Below are positions 1-11,728 of a stretch of 64,000 bases of DNA, one piece after another; the first letter of the stretch is position 1, and the number at the start of each line of letters is the position of its first letter. The DNA lies in assembly GCA_946122785.1 (NCBI GenBank), contig CAMGYJ010000004.1:17196150-17260149 (forward strand), read 5' to 3'. Origin of the DNA: Linum tenue (taxonomy: Eukaryota; Streptophyta; Magnoliopsida; Malpighiales; Linaceae). A program made the translations under genes and the position numbers. Under the pieces are notes generated by a model that made no database searches, had not been told where the DNA came from, and saw nothing but the letters and a program-made list of their open reading frames with translations.

Positions 1-137
1 AGCCACGAGCTCTACAGAACCAGTAGAAGGCATCCCACCAGTGATGTAGAGGGTCCGCATCCGAGCGTTGACAACTAGAGCACCCGCCTGAGATGACGAG
101 CCTGCCACAGAACGACGTCACGAATACAGCTTCTTCC

Positions 138-262
138 TGCAAGCCAACGTATGTTCACTCACACACGGCCCCTTTTCGCCACTGACCAAGTGCTTCACAT
201 ACCTTGGGGGAGCAGATGCTAATTCTGACTTCTGCGGGCATTGTTGGCCGATATGGCCAATC
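138..262. repeat. 125-bp direct repeat, left copy
   Basis: Positions 138-262 recur at 315-439 with a few substitutions, at a constant offset of 177 bp. The copies flank a 52-bp piece that looks like the 3' tail of a LINE on the minus strand. The simplest reading is an unusually long target-site duplication. A local duplication is the alternative. Confidence 0.8.
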
Positions 263-314
263 TTTTTGTTTTTTTGTCAAAAGATATCATATATTGATCA
301 AAACAAATAGATCT
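263..314 (-). mobile_element. Minimal LINE 3' tail, about 52 bp
   Basis: On the minus strand this piece ends in an A-rich tail preceded by ATATGATATCTTTTGAC, which resembles the 3' end of the LINE remnant at 4780-4812. It lies exactly between the two 125-bp repeats, as expected for a severely 5'-truncated LINE insertion. Only the tail is present, so the family assignment is tentative. Confidence 0.5.
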
Positions 315-439
315 TGCAAGCCAACGTATGTTCACTCACACACGGCCCCTTTTCGCCACTGACCAAGTGCTTCACATACCTTGGGGGAGCCGATGCTAGT
401 TCCAACTTCTACAGACAATGTTGGCCGATATGGCCAATC
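315..439. repeat. 125-bp direct repeat, right copy
   Basis: Second copy of the repeat at 138-262. It lies inside the decayed DUF4283-like coding region read on the minus strand, so the duplicated target was itself LINE-derived DNA. Confidence 0.8.
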
Positions 440-1149
440 ACTCCACACAAGAAGCAGAAACTGTGGAAGTCGCTCGAATTTGTACATCACCTTGAATTCA
501 CCTTTGTTGGAGTCTTCATGGGAGGCGGTGACTTCATTCAGTAGGGGCGAGGTCAGGTCTAGCGTCACCCTTGCCTGCAGGAAAATACAACCCGATGTCT
601 TAGATTGGTGAATCGTGACCGGCTCAAAAAGACCCAAAGACACTTTCAATAACGACCCCAACCATTCTTTGATGCAGGCATATGGAACTTTCCCCACACT
701 TGGACCAGCACTGGAGCGAATCGAAGTGAATCCGCAAATTCCATCATCGGCGTGGCCCAGGGAGTCAGGTGGAGCAAACACTTTGGAAGAATCCAAGGGT
801 TGCCTTTTTCCGCCCTGTGAAGTTTCGCATCCATCGAGAAAACAAACTGGAGAAGACCCCAATCAAGTGGCACCACCGCCACATCGTTGATGCAGTGCCA
901 CAATCGCATCATCGTTGCTTTGAGCGAGTACATTGACGGCAGAGGCCCCCAGATGCGCCTAATCAAAGTCAAACCACCCATTTGGGCTCCTGCAGCAACA
1001 TCAACATTAGTGAATCGAACAACCGCCATCTGAAACACAATGTTAGGGTTTGCCGGCAAATGGGAATGGGTGATTCGGAGATCTCTTGACCAGGAGAAAG
1101 AAACCAGACGTAGAGCAGGACACCAGAAAGGGTCCTTTATAGTATCCAT
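332..1149 (-). pseudogene. LINE ORF1-like remnant (DUF4283 / zinc-knuckle type)
   Basis: Two overlapping minus-strand frames (646-1149 and 332-862) match the layout of plant LINE-associated DUF4283 proteins. The first holds the pattern around LLQFVFSMDAKLHRAEKG and NPWILPKCLLHLTPW, which corresponds to the family block with 'F.F....D...V..GPW.....LL...W'. The second holds QARVTLDLTSPLL followed by YERLP-like VMYKFERLPQFLLL, normally just upstream of a CX2CX4HX4C knuckle; the knuckle itself is not intact. The family is known as the nucleic-acid-binding first ORF of non-LTR elements. At least one frameshift separates the two halves, and no full ORF1 or linked reverse transcriptase is present. 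Assignment rests on recalled family patterns, not a search. Confidence 0.55.
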
Positions 1150-1516
1150 GACGGGGAGGCCCGTTTCCGGCGCCGCACGAGGCGGTTACCGGGGTTGGCG
1201 AGCACGCACGAAGCGTAATAGGCGTCCCACTTCACAGAGAGGGGAGAAAGGAAAGTTTTTTTTACACCAAAGTAGAGTTTTCCTTTTTCCGTTGGATTGA
1301 TTATGTGGTATTTGATTATTTGTAGGCTGAAATAACTCATTAATTATAAATGTGATATTTCTGTGTTATTTGAGAAAATTCAAATTGAGAATCAAATTAT
1401 TTTGTTTGGATGGACGTAGGTAATTGGAGCAAGAGCGGGAACGAAAGCGTGAGAGCGCTCATTATTGAAGAACTCAATATTGAGAACGCCATGAGCGTGT
1501 ATTATATTAATTTAAA

Positions 1517-1889
1517 GGGCAATGTCTATTTTTTACCCAAATCTTTTTCAGATTCTTTTATTTTAACCAAATCTATTGAATTCCTAAAAATTATCCAAAC
1601 GTTAACTCTCCGTCAACTTTTCTGTTAGTAATGCTGACTAAGTATGACCATAATGAGTTGACTTCCTACGTGGAGGTAAGAATACCATCATTTACTATTT
1701 TTAATAAAAAGATTATCAAAAAACAAAACATAATCACACTCCTCACGTGGACGAAATAAGTAACGGTAACAGAATGAATGCCCAGACTTTGATATATTAT
1801 AATACATTTGGATAATAAATAGAATTTCTATAGGTTTGGTTAAAATAAAAGAATCTGAAAAAGGTTTGGGTAAAAAATAGACATTGCCC
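1517..1889. mobile_element. Mutator-type MITE, copy 1
   Basis: A 373-bp non-coding element with terminal inverted repeats extending roughly 90 bp (start GGGCAATGTCTATTTTTTAC). It is flanked by a perfect 9-bp target duplication, TAATTTAAA, at 1508-1516 and 1890-1898. A 9-bp duplication with long TIRs is typical of the Mutator superfamily. A second copy of the same length is at 7591-7963 in the opposite orientation. Confidence 0.9.
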
Positions 1890-1920
1890 TAATTTAAATT
1901 AATAATTTTAGTAAGAACTA

Positions 1921-2699
1921 AGAGCATCCACATCAATGCAATTGCAAAATCAATTGCATATGATTATTTTATTGCTATCTCAAATTAATGTAATCCAACT
2001 CAAACTTTACTTCATACACCTACATCAATGCAATTCACTTGCAATTGCATATGAAGGTTTAAATGACTTTATATTAAATAAAAATCAATAAATCAAGAGA
2101 GAAACAATAAATTATTGTTTTTATTATTTTCCTATGTGGCTTTCATCTTAAATTTCCTTTAATGTAAGCTTTCATTTTTTTCAATTGCCCACTACATTGA
2201 TGAATCCTCTTGGCAATTGCATATTAACATACCGTTTGGTATAAATGAATTCCATAAGTTTTGAGAAATTCATTTTGAAATGAAACATTTTTGTGTTTGG
2301 TATTTAAAAGAATTCATTTTCAATTCTAAATTTTGAATTCTATGGAATTGTAACGAGTTATAGCAATTCCGAGGAATTGAGATGGAATTTTCAAATGAAT
2401 TCAACAAGTATTTACTAATTATAATAGAATGACATAATTATTCTCTTTATGAACTAAATTAATTATATATATGACATACCAAACACAGGAATTCATTTGA
2501 CAATGAATTCTACATAACAATTCATTTTATTTCTAAAGATTTGAATATGACATACCAAACACAAGATTTTATTTGACAATGAATTATACTCGGTAATTCA
2601 TTTTACAATGAAATGAATTCTCAATTCATTTGGTACCAAACAGTCTGTAAGTGTCATGTAGGATATGCAATTGAAATAATACCATTGATATGGATGCTC
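1921..2699. mobile_element. MITE with GAGCATCC termini, containing a nested MITE
   Basis: The ends GAGCATCCACATCAATG (left) and the inverse of GAGCATCCATATCAATG (right) form terminal inverted repeats, with TA on both flanks (1919-1920 and 2700-2701). A second inverted-repeat element lies inside at about 2231-2644, with ends ACCGTTTGGTA and TACCAAACAGT and rich in GAATTC blocks. The superfamily of either is not certain, and I found no longer target duplication for the inner one. Confidence 0.6.
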
Positions 2700-3443
2700 T
2701 AACAACCAATATCAACGAGAAATTGGCTTTATGTTTTGAATTTAAAGATGGTGTTTAGAATTAGTAGTTGGGTGTTGTTAGTGAGAGTTCTAGTAAGCTA
2801 TTTAATCTTTCTGTAGGCTCATTATAAAAAACGGGTTTGTTAAGTTTATGGGCTTAGTTATTAGCCCTTGGCCCATTAGTTTCTTCGTATGACATGTTTT
2901 ATAAAAACAGAACTTGAAGTCGGTTGGGGGCTTTTTCGAATCAAAAGTGTTCCTCATTTGTCATCTCTGCCAAGTCCCCTGTAAACAAAAGAAAACCCAG
3001 AAAATACATATTGAAATTGTTAAGATTCAGGTACAATCGATTGAAATTGGAAAGTTGAGGCTCGCGGCATTAGGACCAGCGGGTTGGGGCCATCAGAGGC
3101 TCTGCTTTGATGGGGAAGAAGGCGGGGAGGATAGATTGAAGGAGGGCGGAGGAAGTTTGCTAGATCTGGACTGTTAGGTCTCCGACTGTAGCTTATGCGA
3201 TGGTTTCTCTCTCACCTTTATCGAACCTCCATCTCTCTCATCCTTTCTTCCTACTCCACCGTCACTCATCCCTCTTCTTTCTCTTCTCTCAATATGTTAC
3301 TCTATTTCCTCTTTTTCTCTCGCGACAATGACAATAGAAACGGCCGCATCCGCCACTGCCACCACCTCTTTACCTCTCTCCCACTGAACCTTAGTGATGT
3401 CTCTCCCAATCCGTGTTCTCCACATAAAGTTCACGCTCCCAAA
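2700..3443. other. No recognisable gene
   Basis: Short open frames of 83-87 codons occur here (2914-3177 and 3195-3446), but they show no motif I recognise and no homologous copy elsewhere in the window. I treat the stretch as intergenic. Confidence 0.5.
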
Positions 3444-3504
3444 TAGGGATGGCAATGGGTTGGGTTGGGTCGGGTTTTGCCAAACCCAAACCTAAACCCT
3501 CGGG
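3444..3504. mobile_element. Terminal fragment of the hAT family
   Basis: Begins TAGGGATGGCAATGGGTTGG, the terminus of the hAT family found whole at 7374, 25191 and 52697. It breaks off after about 60 bp, where LINE-derived sequence starts. No right end or target duplication remains. Confidence 0.75.
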
Positions 3505-4812
3505 TATCCTCCAAGACTGCCTCCTCTTACAACAAGGACTTCAGTGGAAGATTGGGAATGGACTCCAGGCCTCTATCCAATACTCTAGCTGGGTCCCGTC
3601 TACCCACCCTCACCCTCCTTTGTGCAATCGACATGTCATACCCGAGGGTATCGACCCAAAGGTGGCCGAGCTCATAGTACCTGGGGGTGGATGGTGTCAA
3701 CAATCGCTTCAGCAGATGTTTCCACCTAATATTGTACGTGCCATCATGGCAATTCCCTTGCCCCGTCTATGTGTAAAAATAGACTGGTATGGCATTAAAC
3801 ATGTGATGGTGTGTTCTCTGTCAAGTCGGCTTACCATCTGGACGTTTTGGTGGATAGGTAGGTGGGGGTATGGCGGCGCCTCATGGTGAGCTAGATGGAT
3901 CGGGCGAGTTGGATGCGAATGTGGGAGCCTAGGATCCCGTCTAAGCTATTGTTCATGTGGCAAATTTTCCACCATATTCTGCCTAGTACTGAAGCTTTGA
4001 TTGAGAAAAGGGTCTGGATCTTGCTTCGATGTCCGATGTGTTGGGCAGAATCTGAAATGATGGAGCACCTCTTTTGGGAGTGCCCTATTGTTGTAGATCT
4101 CTAGACTCATTCAGGATTGGAGCATCTGGGGAAAGGTTTGCCTCGACAGACTTTCCCTCTTTTCCTTAGAAAGTGCTTGCTTAGGATGACCCAGCCAGCT
4201 CAGATTATGGCACTGGTGGCACTCCTTTGCGAATTTGGAAATCTAGAAACTGAACTGCCTTTAAGGGCAACCAGTTCTTGATTCCTCAACTGATGCGCCA
4301 ATACCATCAGCAACTCCATGAATGGGTGTCCTTACCAGAGGACATGATGGTCCAGGATCAGCCTCCTTTGCAGCACAATCTGGAGGTGGTGGATTTGACT
4401 TTTGTCGTCTGTATGTGGGATGGAGCAGTTCGTGCTGACTCACATTCAACAAGAGGGCTGATCATAAAGGATGGAGGAGGGTCTGTGCTCTTAGCTAGAG
4501 GAATGGTGTTTGAGAACATCGTTGGCCCCTCTTGTGAAGGTGCTCATTGATATAATTAATGCCAGTGATACGCAAGACAATTGTGTTGGGGCTATTATCT
4601 AGGAGATTTTGTGTCTGATGGCTATGAGTAGTGATTTTCGGATGCGATTCTTGGGTCGGATTAGCAATAGGGTAGCCCATTATGTGGCTAGAAAGGCCCT
4701 TTCTTTGTCTCTAACTATGTGTCGCTTGTATGATTTTCATGTCTGGGTTGGGTCCATAGTATAGTTCGTGATCTTTTTGTCTATCAATATGATTATCTTT
4801 TGTTAAAAAAAA
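3505..4812 (+). pseudogene. LINE 3' remnant: zf-RVT and RNase H-like domains
   Basis: The frame at 3449-3889 carries the LINE linker with WKIGNG, then a zf-RVT block at 3895-4104 (RMWEPRIPSKLLFMWQIF, then CPMCWAESEMMEHLFWECP, the Cx2C...HxxxxC pattern). The frame at 4278-4550 has an RNase H-like start (VVCMWDGAVRADSHSTRGLI), and the weak continuation to about 4700 has NRVAHYVARKAL. These are the C-terminal modules of plant LINE ORF2, in the expected order. The reverse transcriptase core is absent, so this is a 5'-truncated copy. It ends in a short A-tract at about 4804-4812. Several stops and frameshifts show that it is dead. Confidence 0.75.
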
Positions 4813-5236
4813 ATTGAATTAGATATTATGATTAGACTTATTTTCATAAATAATAGATTTCACATGTGAAGTTATGATATTGTTAAAATAAACGTAGTTA
4901 TGAAATTTTTAATTTATCATAAAGTACTCGTTAAATTAAATATATAGAGAAAGTTTTTCTTATATTTGTAGAGTATCACTATAAATTCTGATAATATTGT
5001 AGGATATTGGTAGTTACAATCCGGATTGCCACGATTACATCTCGGATTTCATCGATGGCGTGAAATACACTACGGATTTGCAAGCATATGAAGCATCTAC
5101 TACGATTGCCAAGGGCTTGGGGTTTTGTTTGGTGAGGCAACAAACTAAAAAAAAATCTGAGTGAAGGTAGTTCGAGACATTACTTAAAGAGCATTCATGG
5201 TAAGAAGAAAAAGTCAAAGGTTCCTGATTAGACTAA

Positions 5237-5649
5237 CAAGTCGTTTGGTTCGTGGATTTGAAAAATGAATGTTTTGGTAAAACTTGGATTTTTAAAACCA
5301 TGGATATATGAGGGTTTTGGTTTCATTATGGAATTGAAAAATACCATTGTTTGTTTCATAGATTTCATGATGGAATTAGTTATTTATATTTGTATGTATG
5401 AAATGAAATTTAACTTTATTGCCCTGATTGGTCTTAAATGATGGACTTCAAAGTCCATCATCATTTTCCACCTAAGAGGTGGAACTTTCAAGTCATTGGA
5501 GCCCACAGATTTGGACCCTTAAAGTTCGTGGGACCCACGGATTTGTTACCCCTAAATACATGAAGCAAACAATGGATTTTGGACAAAGTCCATGATGGAT
5601 CCAAATTCATCACCAAATCCATCACAAAATCCATCAAGCAAATAACCCC
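5237..5649. mobile_element. Tourist-like (PIF/Harbinger) MITE
   Basis: A 413-bp non-coding insertion in the FAR1 domain of the transposase pseudogene. It is flanked by TAA on both sides (5234-5236 and 5650-5652), the 3-bp duplication typical of PIF/Harbinger elements. Its ends are imperfect inverted repeats (left GTCGTTTGGTTCGTGGATTT, right inverse GGTTATTTGCTTGATGGATT). Removing it rejoins the two halves of the FAR1-like coding sequence. Confidence 0.75.
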
Positions 5650-7373
5650 TAAGGAAAGAAGGCCTCTTACTACTACTGGAAAGTTGGGTTGCGAGTTCCG
5701 TATCAAACTTGAGCAGTCCGATGATGGATATTGATTGATCCTAGAGGTGGCATATATAAAGAACCCTGGTGCTAATTTGGGTTTCCACAATCATCAGTTA
5801 AAGCTATTTCTGAGGAATCAAGCATAAGTAATGTTTTGATTGCAGATGATAAACAATATATTAGACAGCTGAAATCGTACGATGTCCCACCAAGGAATAT
5901 CTGCAAGGCAGTAAATGAGAGAAAAGAGGCACATTGAATACACAACAGAAAACATATTTATATTGAGTTGCAAAAGATAAAGAAAGAAGAGTTTGGTTAA
6001 ATGACATCCTTACAATACACTTTCCACGTAGCTCAAGAGAAGGGTTACTATGTGCATTATATGGATGATCGTAACGTGCTTACACACTTGTTCCTAGCCC
6101 ACCCTGAGTCAGTAGTGATGTTGCGAGCTTGGCACCATGTGATCGTGATAGATTCAACATACAAGTCCAATAAGTATGATCTGCCATGGGTTGATATTGT
6201 CGTCATGACAGAAGTGGGATTGAACTTTGTCATTGCATCTGCACTAGTGTACGGGGAGTTGAATGAGTCGTACCAGTGGCTTCTAACAAATTTGCAACAT
6301 GTGTTTGGCCCTATTTTTCTATATGTGTTTGTCAGTGACAAGTCAAGAGGATTTGTTGAGACTGTGGGGGTAATGTTTTCATCATCGACTGAAATAATAT
6401 GTCTTTGGCATATAGACAGGAATGTGAGAGCAAGGTGTCTAACAAAGGTGCGAATGACGACTCATTGTGGTATAGATACAGCCAAACCGACACTGGATCA
6501 TATCATGGCATCTTGGAAACTTGTTGTATATTCCTTGACAGTGAAAGACATGGATACAAGCATACAACCTTAGACAATTTCAGGCGTGGTTGGGGATTAT
6601 AATACCGGCGACTTTGGAGGTATTTGGCAGCTGAGCAGTTAATAGTTAGGCACACGTGGGCTAAATGATATACCAATCAATTGCAATATTTGTGTAATAC
6701 AAGCTCAAAAAGGGTTGAATCTGCTCATTCCTCCTTCAAGAAGTGGCTTCAATCATCTATTGGTGCAATCGACACAGTTAGTCTCCTAATAAATCTTCAT
6801 TGATACCTCATTAAGAAGTTTTAGTAGTCTCCTAACTGTTTTTCATTTTTTGTAGGTATTCGAGAAGAACGATGATTACATTAAGGCTCAACAACTTCAA
6901 ATCAGAAATCTTGTAAAGGATTCTTCACAAAAGAAGCTGGTCTGAGCGGATGGAAAACCATTTCGAGATTTGAACACGAACTTCACTCTAGAAGCTCTCA
7001 GGTTGATGCTCATCGAGGTAGCAGTGGAAGGGAAAGCTTGTACATGTACGTTTTCTGCTGCCTATGATCTCCCATGTAGACGCTCCATGGAGTTAGCACG
7101 ACGTGAAACTCAGGATTTTTCCTTGTGTGAGGTGTTTCCTTTCTGGACCGTTATCAACTATCGTGAACTTTCCATTGGACCTAAGTGGGATGACCATAGT
7201 GATTACCGTCGTGGTGTCTTTCAAGGTTTAGTACAGGAGGTTCTTATAGAGGCGACGAAACCATTCGAGGTGCAATTGGACTAATCTGGAGCCATCTTTA
7301 TCCTGAAAACGATGGCATTGATGAACCGCATGGGGGACAGCCCCACCCCGGTCGCCCGAGGACCTCTACCACT

Positions 7374-8426
7374 TAGGGATGGCAATGAGTCGGGTTGGGG
7401 CAGGTTTTGTCAAACCCAAACCATGGGTTTATCTGCAAAAAAAAACCTGGGTAAAACCCATTGGGTTTGAAAAACTCAAACCCAACCCAACCTGCTGGGT
7501 ATCCGCGGGTTCATGGGTACCAGTGGGTTTTTGTGGTAAAAATTTACAATAACAAGTGTCTTTCAAAATAAAAGTTTAACATAAATTTTCGGGTAATGTC
7601 TATTTTTTACCCAAACCTTTTTCAGATTCTTTTATTTTAACCAAACCTATAGAAATTCTATTTATTATCCAAACGTATTATAATTTATCAAAGTCTGGGC
7701 ATTCATTATGTTACCGTTACTTATTTCGTCCACGTGAGGGGTGAGATTTTGTTTTGTTTTTTGATAATCTTTTTATTAAAAATAGTAAATGATGGTATTC
7801 TGACCGCCACGTAGGAAGTCAACTCATTATGGTCATACTTAGTGAGCATTACTAACAGAAAAGTTGACGGAGAGTTAACGTTTGGATAATTTTTAGGAAT
7901 TCAATAGGTTTGGTTAAAATAAAAGAATCTAAAATAGGTTTGGGTAAAAAATAGACATTGCCCTAAATTTTCTCATACAAATTAATCATACAAAACACAC
8001 CAATCTAGAGCATACAAGCGAACCGCAAATGATAAATACAAATTGTTCAAAATTAATAATAAACATAAATAAAAAATTAGATTAATTGAAAGCTTCTTCC
8101 TCGTCAACTAAGTTTCTTCACTCTCCACTTCATAATATCAACTTCATTCTAAACAATTAGAAGAACAAATTATACATGTCTCCACAAACATATAGAATAT
8201 TAGTTGTTTAATGAAGATATATTATTTAGAATATTAAATAATATATGTGTGTGGGCAGGTACCCATGTGGCGAGTTTACCTAAACCCAAACCAAACCCAA
8301 CCCGGTGAATAGTGTAGCGGGTTTAAACCCGAACCCGGCCCAAAACCCGTCAACACGAGTTTTACCCGCATTGACCGGGTTGGGTCGGGTGGGTACCCGT
8401 GGGTTCGGATTTTGTTGCCATCCCTA
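7374..8426. mobile_element. Non-autonomous hAT element, interrupted by a MITE
   Basis: Starts TAGGGATGGCAA and ends TTGCCATCCCTA, with a perfect 8-bp target duplication CTACCACT at 7366-7373 and 8427-8434. That duplication length and the termini fit the hAT superfamily. Without the nested Mutator MITE (7591-7963 plus 9 bp) it is 671 bp, close to the 695-bp and 670-bp copies elsewhere. The ends are rich in GGGTTGGGT/ACCCAACCC blocks and the middle is AT-rich. It encodes nothing. It lies inside the C-terminal tail of the transposase pseudogene. Confidence 0.92.
7591..7963. mobile_element. Mutator-type MITE, copy 2
   Basis: Opposite orientation to copy 1 (1517-1889) and exactly the same length, 373 bp. 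It has its own perfect 9-bp duplication TAAATTTTC at 7582-7590 and 7964-7972. It is nested in the hAT element, so it arrived later than that element. Confidence 0.92.
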
Positions 8427-8521
8427 CTACCACTTGCAACCTATCTCACTTCGAGCATGTGGAAAGGAGGCGAGGGAAGAGAAGTTTGAGACGTCCTACC
8501 ACAACACCGGACAACAACTAA

Positions 8522-10384
8522 AACACATGTAGTTTTACTTTTTGTATAAATTGTGTTTAAATATATTTTTATTATTAATTATGTTATCTAATTTTAATAT
8601 AATAAATAAATAAGTAAGTTAAAAAAAGTTACAATTATTAATAATTAAATACATAAACGAATTAATTAAAAAATTTGATATTTAAAATAATGAAATACAT
8701 TTTTTAGTTTTTGCTAATTTTTTAAAAATTTTACAATTATTAGGATGTATCGAATAATTTTTAATAATTTTTTTTATCATCATTGACAATATTATATAAT
8801 TGGATTAAATTATTATTATTAAGCATAATATCTAATCTGCATATAAGTAAATAATAAATTAAGCTATAAAATTTACCATATTGTTAAATAATTAATTACA
8901 ATTAATCAAAACTAAAAGATTTTAAAAAAATTAAACAAACCGAGCATTGCTCGCGGTCAACCGACGGTACAACCACGTGTTGACCGCGGTCTACTAGGGG
9001 TACAACCGCGCGTTGACCACTGTTCTCCAGCAGATCAACAGACAATCAACACTAGTTCTCTGCGATATCATCGCAAATCGAGGGGCATTTATCGATGAAC
9101 ATAACTTCATTTCGGTCGTCTTCTCCGACGGGTTTTGCGAAACGATGTAGTGACGTCGTCGAGCTGTAGTTGTCTTCAATCCAGCGGTGCTACCCTAGAA
9201 CGTGGCGGTTGTCTACAATCCTTTGGCGACTATCTTTAATCCTGAGCTTCAGGCGGCGGCAGGCTTCACCAGAAGACAAAGAAGGAGGCAGAGAATGACG
9301 ATGGGGGAGTGGCCTCTGTTTCTAGGGAGGATGAGGCTAAGGAAGGATGATGGGGAGGTAAGTGATGGACTTCCAACGTCCTCAGGGGAGGAGACAAGGG
9401 ATGGTTGGAGGGGAGACAAGGGTCTCGAGCGATGGAAGGGGAGGATCGATTGGGATAGGGGGTGCTTGGTTTGTGTTTCAATTTAAAATTCAAATGAGAA
9501 ATTGGGTAATTTACGTATTAAAGTTAGGGGGACATTTAGTAATTTTAGGGACTTTTAGGGATTTAATATGTCTATGCAATATTTGGTACCAAAAGAGCAA
9601 AAATAGTATAATATCCTCCTAAAATAGCCTAGCAATTTGATTCCATCCATTCACAATCAATATCATGTTCTTCAAGGGAGCTACCATTCACATTTGATCC
9701 AGCCTAAGCTTGTTTGGCATACCCATCTTCGTCATTTCTTAATCAAATTCATCGGTTTACTCCACCAAAGTCTCTACAAATCAAAGCAACAAATACGTAT
9801 ATTTATCAATCATAACTCCAATCAAAATGGTTGAAATTCGTCTATGGACCTCCTTCCCCATCTTTTGTTTCCTTCTCTCCCGACTTCTTCTGATGAAGGT
9901 TTCCTTCATTGCTGCTTCAGTTCAGCACTAGACACACCGATGTTGCTTCTCTCCTTCTTTTACAAAGTTAATCGAGCCCAAACATCAATTCTGAATACTA
10001 ACCTCCTTTACTCGTTGCGTGACGCCTCTACCCACGTCAATCAGTTCCAGAATATATCCTAGTGGATTAGAGAGAAGCTTTAGGAGGTTTTATAAAAAAT
10101 CGAGGGTGAAGGTGAAGTTGCGGGAGGAGGCGAGATGAGAATTAGAGATAAACTTTTTTTAGGAAAGAGAAAAACTTTTTTGTTTTATGAGAATGATGGA
10201 GGAGAAAAAGAGAGAGATGAACCAAGGAAAGAGAGGTCCAAGAGGGACAAAGCCGGCAGAAAAAGTCCCCCCCCCCCCCTCCTGCATTATTTAGAAATAA
10301 CAGGGGGTACAATGGTCTTCAAAATACCGTATTTTTTAGTTATTTGTAAATAACTTGGACCCAATTAACGCATCACAGTTTTTT
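8522..10384. other. No recognisable gene
   Basis: About 8530-8940 is very AT-rich and non-coding. A GC-richer block at 8940-9200 contains repeated GGTCAACC/GTTGACC words and a CGAGCATTGCTCG palindrome. Short frames at 9202-9486 and 9844-10062 have no motif I recognise. A run of C lies near 10267-10279. Confidence 0.5.
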
Positions 10385-11728
10385 GGGTCGTTTGGATGAG
10401 TTGTTTGCATGAGTTATTGCGAATCAAATAACTAATTTGGGTCAAAATAACTCATTTGACTTAACAAAAGTCGAATGTGGTATTTGGACCCGAATTATTT
10501 ACAAATAACTCCAAAACACATTATTAGAAATAGCTTATTTGTGGTATTTTGGTTTCAAATTTGCCCCCTCGTCTCTTTCTTCCTGACCGCTTTTCCTACC
10601 CATCATCATGTCACTTTCGTCTCCCTTCTCCTCTCTATTTTCTCATCTCCTTTCTTCTTTGCTCTTCCTTTCATCTTGGACATTCATCATCTTCTTCCTC
10701 CATATAATTCGATTTTTAGATTCACAATCCAAACAATTTCATTTTTCAATCAAACACCCTAAATAAAATTTTGATTTTCTCCTACAAGTCTTATCCACCG
10801 CAACCATCCATTTCCCCTTTAATCTCTACCTCTCATAGCTAATAAATCATTCGTTTGAAAGGCGGTAAGACTTGCATGCAGGGGATTTGCACCTGGAGTC
10901 GAAGGTGGTGGCACCAGATCGGAACCCTAGTTCGGTCAGAGGCAAAAATGGTAGTGCCAGACTGTCCAACCCGTTGGCGAGAAAATGAAGAACAATGGCA
11001 GAAGACAACGACCAAAACGAGGAAGCTCTCATTCCCTTCGAACACTGTAATGTATAGCTGGTAGAATGTTAAGTCAAAAAAATCTTTATTTTTAAACACT
11101 TTTATGTATTAGCTTGTTGAGAAGTTATTGTTCTCCGATAGATTAGAGGCGCCTCCCCCATCCCCTTTATTTCATCTCTTGGTATGAAATTACTGAGATT
11201 GTTCTTCTGGTTCTGGTTGAAGTACAAAACTAGTTTGCCCAACTTTGTAGTTTTTGCATTTAAGATAAAACAATGGGATGAGATAGTGGGATGTCGACTC
11301 CTAGATTTTTAGCAACGAAGAAGAGAAAATGGTTGTGAAAGACAAAAACCTTCAGATAGGGGTGGCAGAGAGACTGATGCAGGGGAGAAGAATGCTCCAA
11401 TATGGATTCCTGACTCTTCTTTCTTCATGTAGAACCCAAAATTATTATGGGTGATATTGTATTTGTAGCTTTTTTTTTAATGAATAGCACTTATAAAATG
11501 ACTCATCTTAGTGGTTGAGCTAAACAAGATATTTGACAAACAAAAAATGGCCAATCACTATGAAATACCACATTTACAAATAATGAATCATTTGGTCCAC
11601 AAATACTACTCTCAAAGAATAATGCATCCAAACGACCCCTTTATGCACAAATGAGTTATTTTGGGCCAATGAGTTATTTCATATTTGGTCCAGAATAACT
11701 CATGGAAATAATGCATCCAAACGATCCC
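10385..11728. mobile_element. TIR element of about 1.3 kb, family unassigned
   Basis: The left end GGGTCGTTTGGATGAGTTG and the inverse of the right end GGGATCGTTTGGATGCATTA are inverted repeats for about 35 bp. The right terminal motif occurs twice (ending near 11640 and at 11728), so that end seems duplicated. Small frames inside show no transposase motif. I could not fix a clean target duplication, which leaves the superfamily open. Confidence 0.55.

Larger units (their letters stand above)
5005..8521 (+). pseudogene. FAR1-type MULE transposase gene, broken and interrupted
   Basis: Three parts can be read. The FAR1 DNA-binding part is split: AYEASTTIAKGLGFCLVRQQ near 5090-5150, then TGKLGCEFRIKL and FHNH near 5680-5800. 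The MULE catalytic part is at 6001-6573 (VIDSTYKSNKYDLPWVDIV, a DKSRG block, CLWHIDRNV), followed by a C-terminal part at 6970-7284. The tail reads through DEPHGGQPHPGRPRTS-TTC..LSHFEHVE at 7310-8460, once an 1,053-bp insertion plus one copy of its target duplication is removed; GRP...FE is the usual tail pattern of this family. Several in-frame stops occur (for example near 5730, before 6001, and at 7282). A Tourist-like MITE (5237-5649) and a hAT element (7374-8426) interrupt it. It would have encoded a cut-and-paste transposase. Confidence 0.8.

Noticed and set aside
9202..9622. Overlapping plus-strand frames as a small gene
   Set aside because: There is no recognisable domain, codon use is biased by GGGA/GAGG-rich sequence, and frames overlap on both strands.
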